Assembly: GCA_944391965.1 (NCBI GenBank)
Contig: CALXVH010000006.1
Span: 1 to 63,808, forward strand
Source of the DNA: an uncultured Clostridia bacterium
Lineage (GTDB): Bacteria > Bacillota > Clostridia > TANB77 > CAG-508
Direction of reading: 5' to 3'
Length of the DNA: 63,808 nt
A model generated the notes under the pieces. It worked only from the letters and a program-made list of their open reading frames with translations. It was not told the DNA's origin and searched no databases. Position numbers and translations under genes: made by a program. Below are positions 63,808-63,808 of the stretch, piece by piece. Position 1 is the first letter of the stretch. Each line of letters opens with the position of its first letter.

Positions 63808-63808
63808 T

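Overview
The window is very AT-rich (roughly 28% GC by eye) and reads as a chromosomal segment of a low-GC Bacillota, most likely an uncultured gut-type Clostridia. The signs are a Gram-positive PolC replicase, a glycine T-box in front of glyS, Firmicutes gene orders (pyrH-frr-uppS-cdsA-rseP-polC and tsaE-tsaB-rimI), dapL with a MurE of meso-DAP type, and strong Shine-Dalgarno sites. UGA is not needed as a sense codon. Most genes lie on the minus strand. No species can be named from sequence alone.

Layout. 1-5.5 kb is an accessory-looking stretch: two identical tRNA-Gly genes, a degenerate third tRNA-Gly, a near-leaderless transglutaminase-like gene, a stray C-terminal gene fragment, a two-gene unit pairing a uracil-DNA-glycosylase-like protein with a PD-(D/E)XK nuclease-like protein, a TraX-family membrane protein, a YgjP-type metallopeptidase and tRNA-Gln. 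5.5-11.5 kb holds envelope genes: plsC, a MecA-like class B PBP, a fused ABC ATPase-permease and a membrane protein. 11.5-22.7 kb is the lower glycolytic block (gap, pgk, tpiA, gpmI, eno). It is interleaved with two Nudix paralogs, a YezG-like gene, a cluster of NifU-like scaffold, DNPH1-like hydrolase and GGGtGRT protein, and a pair of small paralogous unknown proteins on either side of eno. 22.7-29.6 kb has ylmH, dxs, the tsaE-tsaB-rimI group and a Lon-like protease. 29.6-37.6 kb has a metallopeptidase-like protein with a small partner, PPDK, an unlisted 57-residue small gene, and glyS behind a T-box leader that carries a palindromic repeat insertion. 37.7-47.2 kb is the pyrH-to-polC operon; its PolC has two tandem OB folds. 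47.4-49.1 kb is an acyl-CoA synthetase. 49.3-57.3 kb is a 2376-residue secreted RHS/YD-repeat protein with three ricin-type trefoils and a C-terminal GIY-YIG-like domain, followed 10 bp later by a DUF4259 gene (candidate immunity). 57.6-63.4 kb holds lepB, dapL, murE, a frameshifted folC and dapF. The window ends with tRNA-Phe and a duplicated copy of its 3' end.

How the parts fit. gap-pgk-tpiA-gpmI-eno-PPDK carry carbon from glyceraldehyde-3-phosphate to pyruvate. dapL, dapF, murE, uppS and the PBP serve meso-DAP peptidoglycan. plsC and cdsA make phospholipid. The GGGtGRT cluster, the UDG/nuclease pair, the metallopeptidase pair, the small eno-flanking paralogs and the RHS/DUF4259 pair are the least understood parts. 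The UDG/nuclease pair and the RHS/DUF4259 pair look most like dedicated conflict systems.
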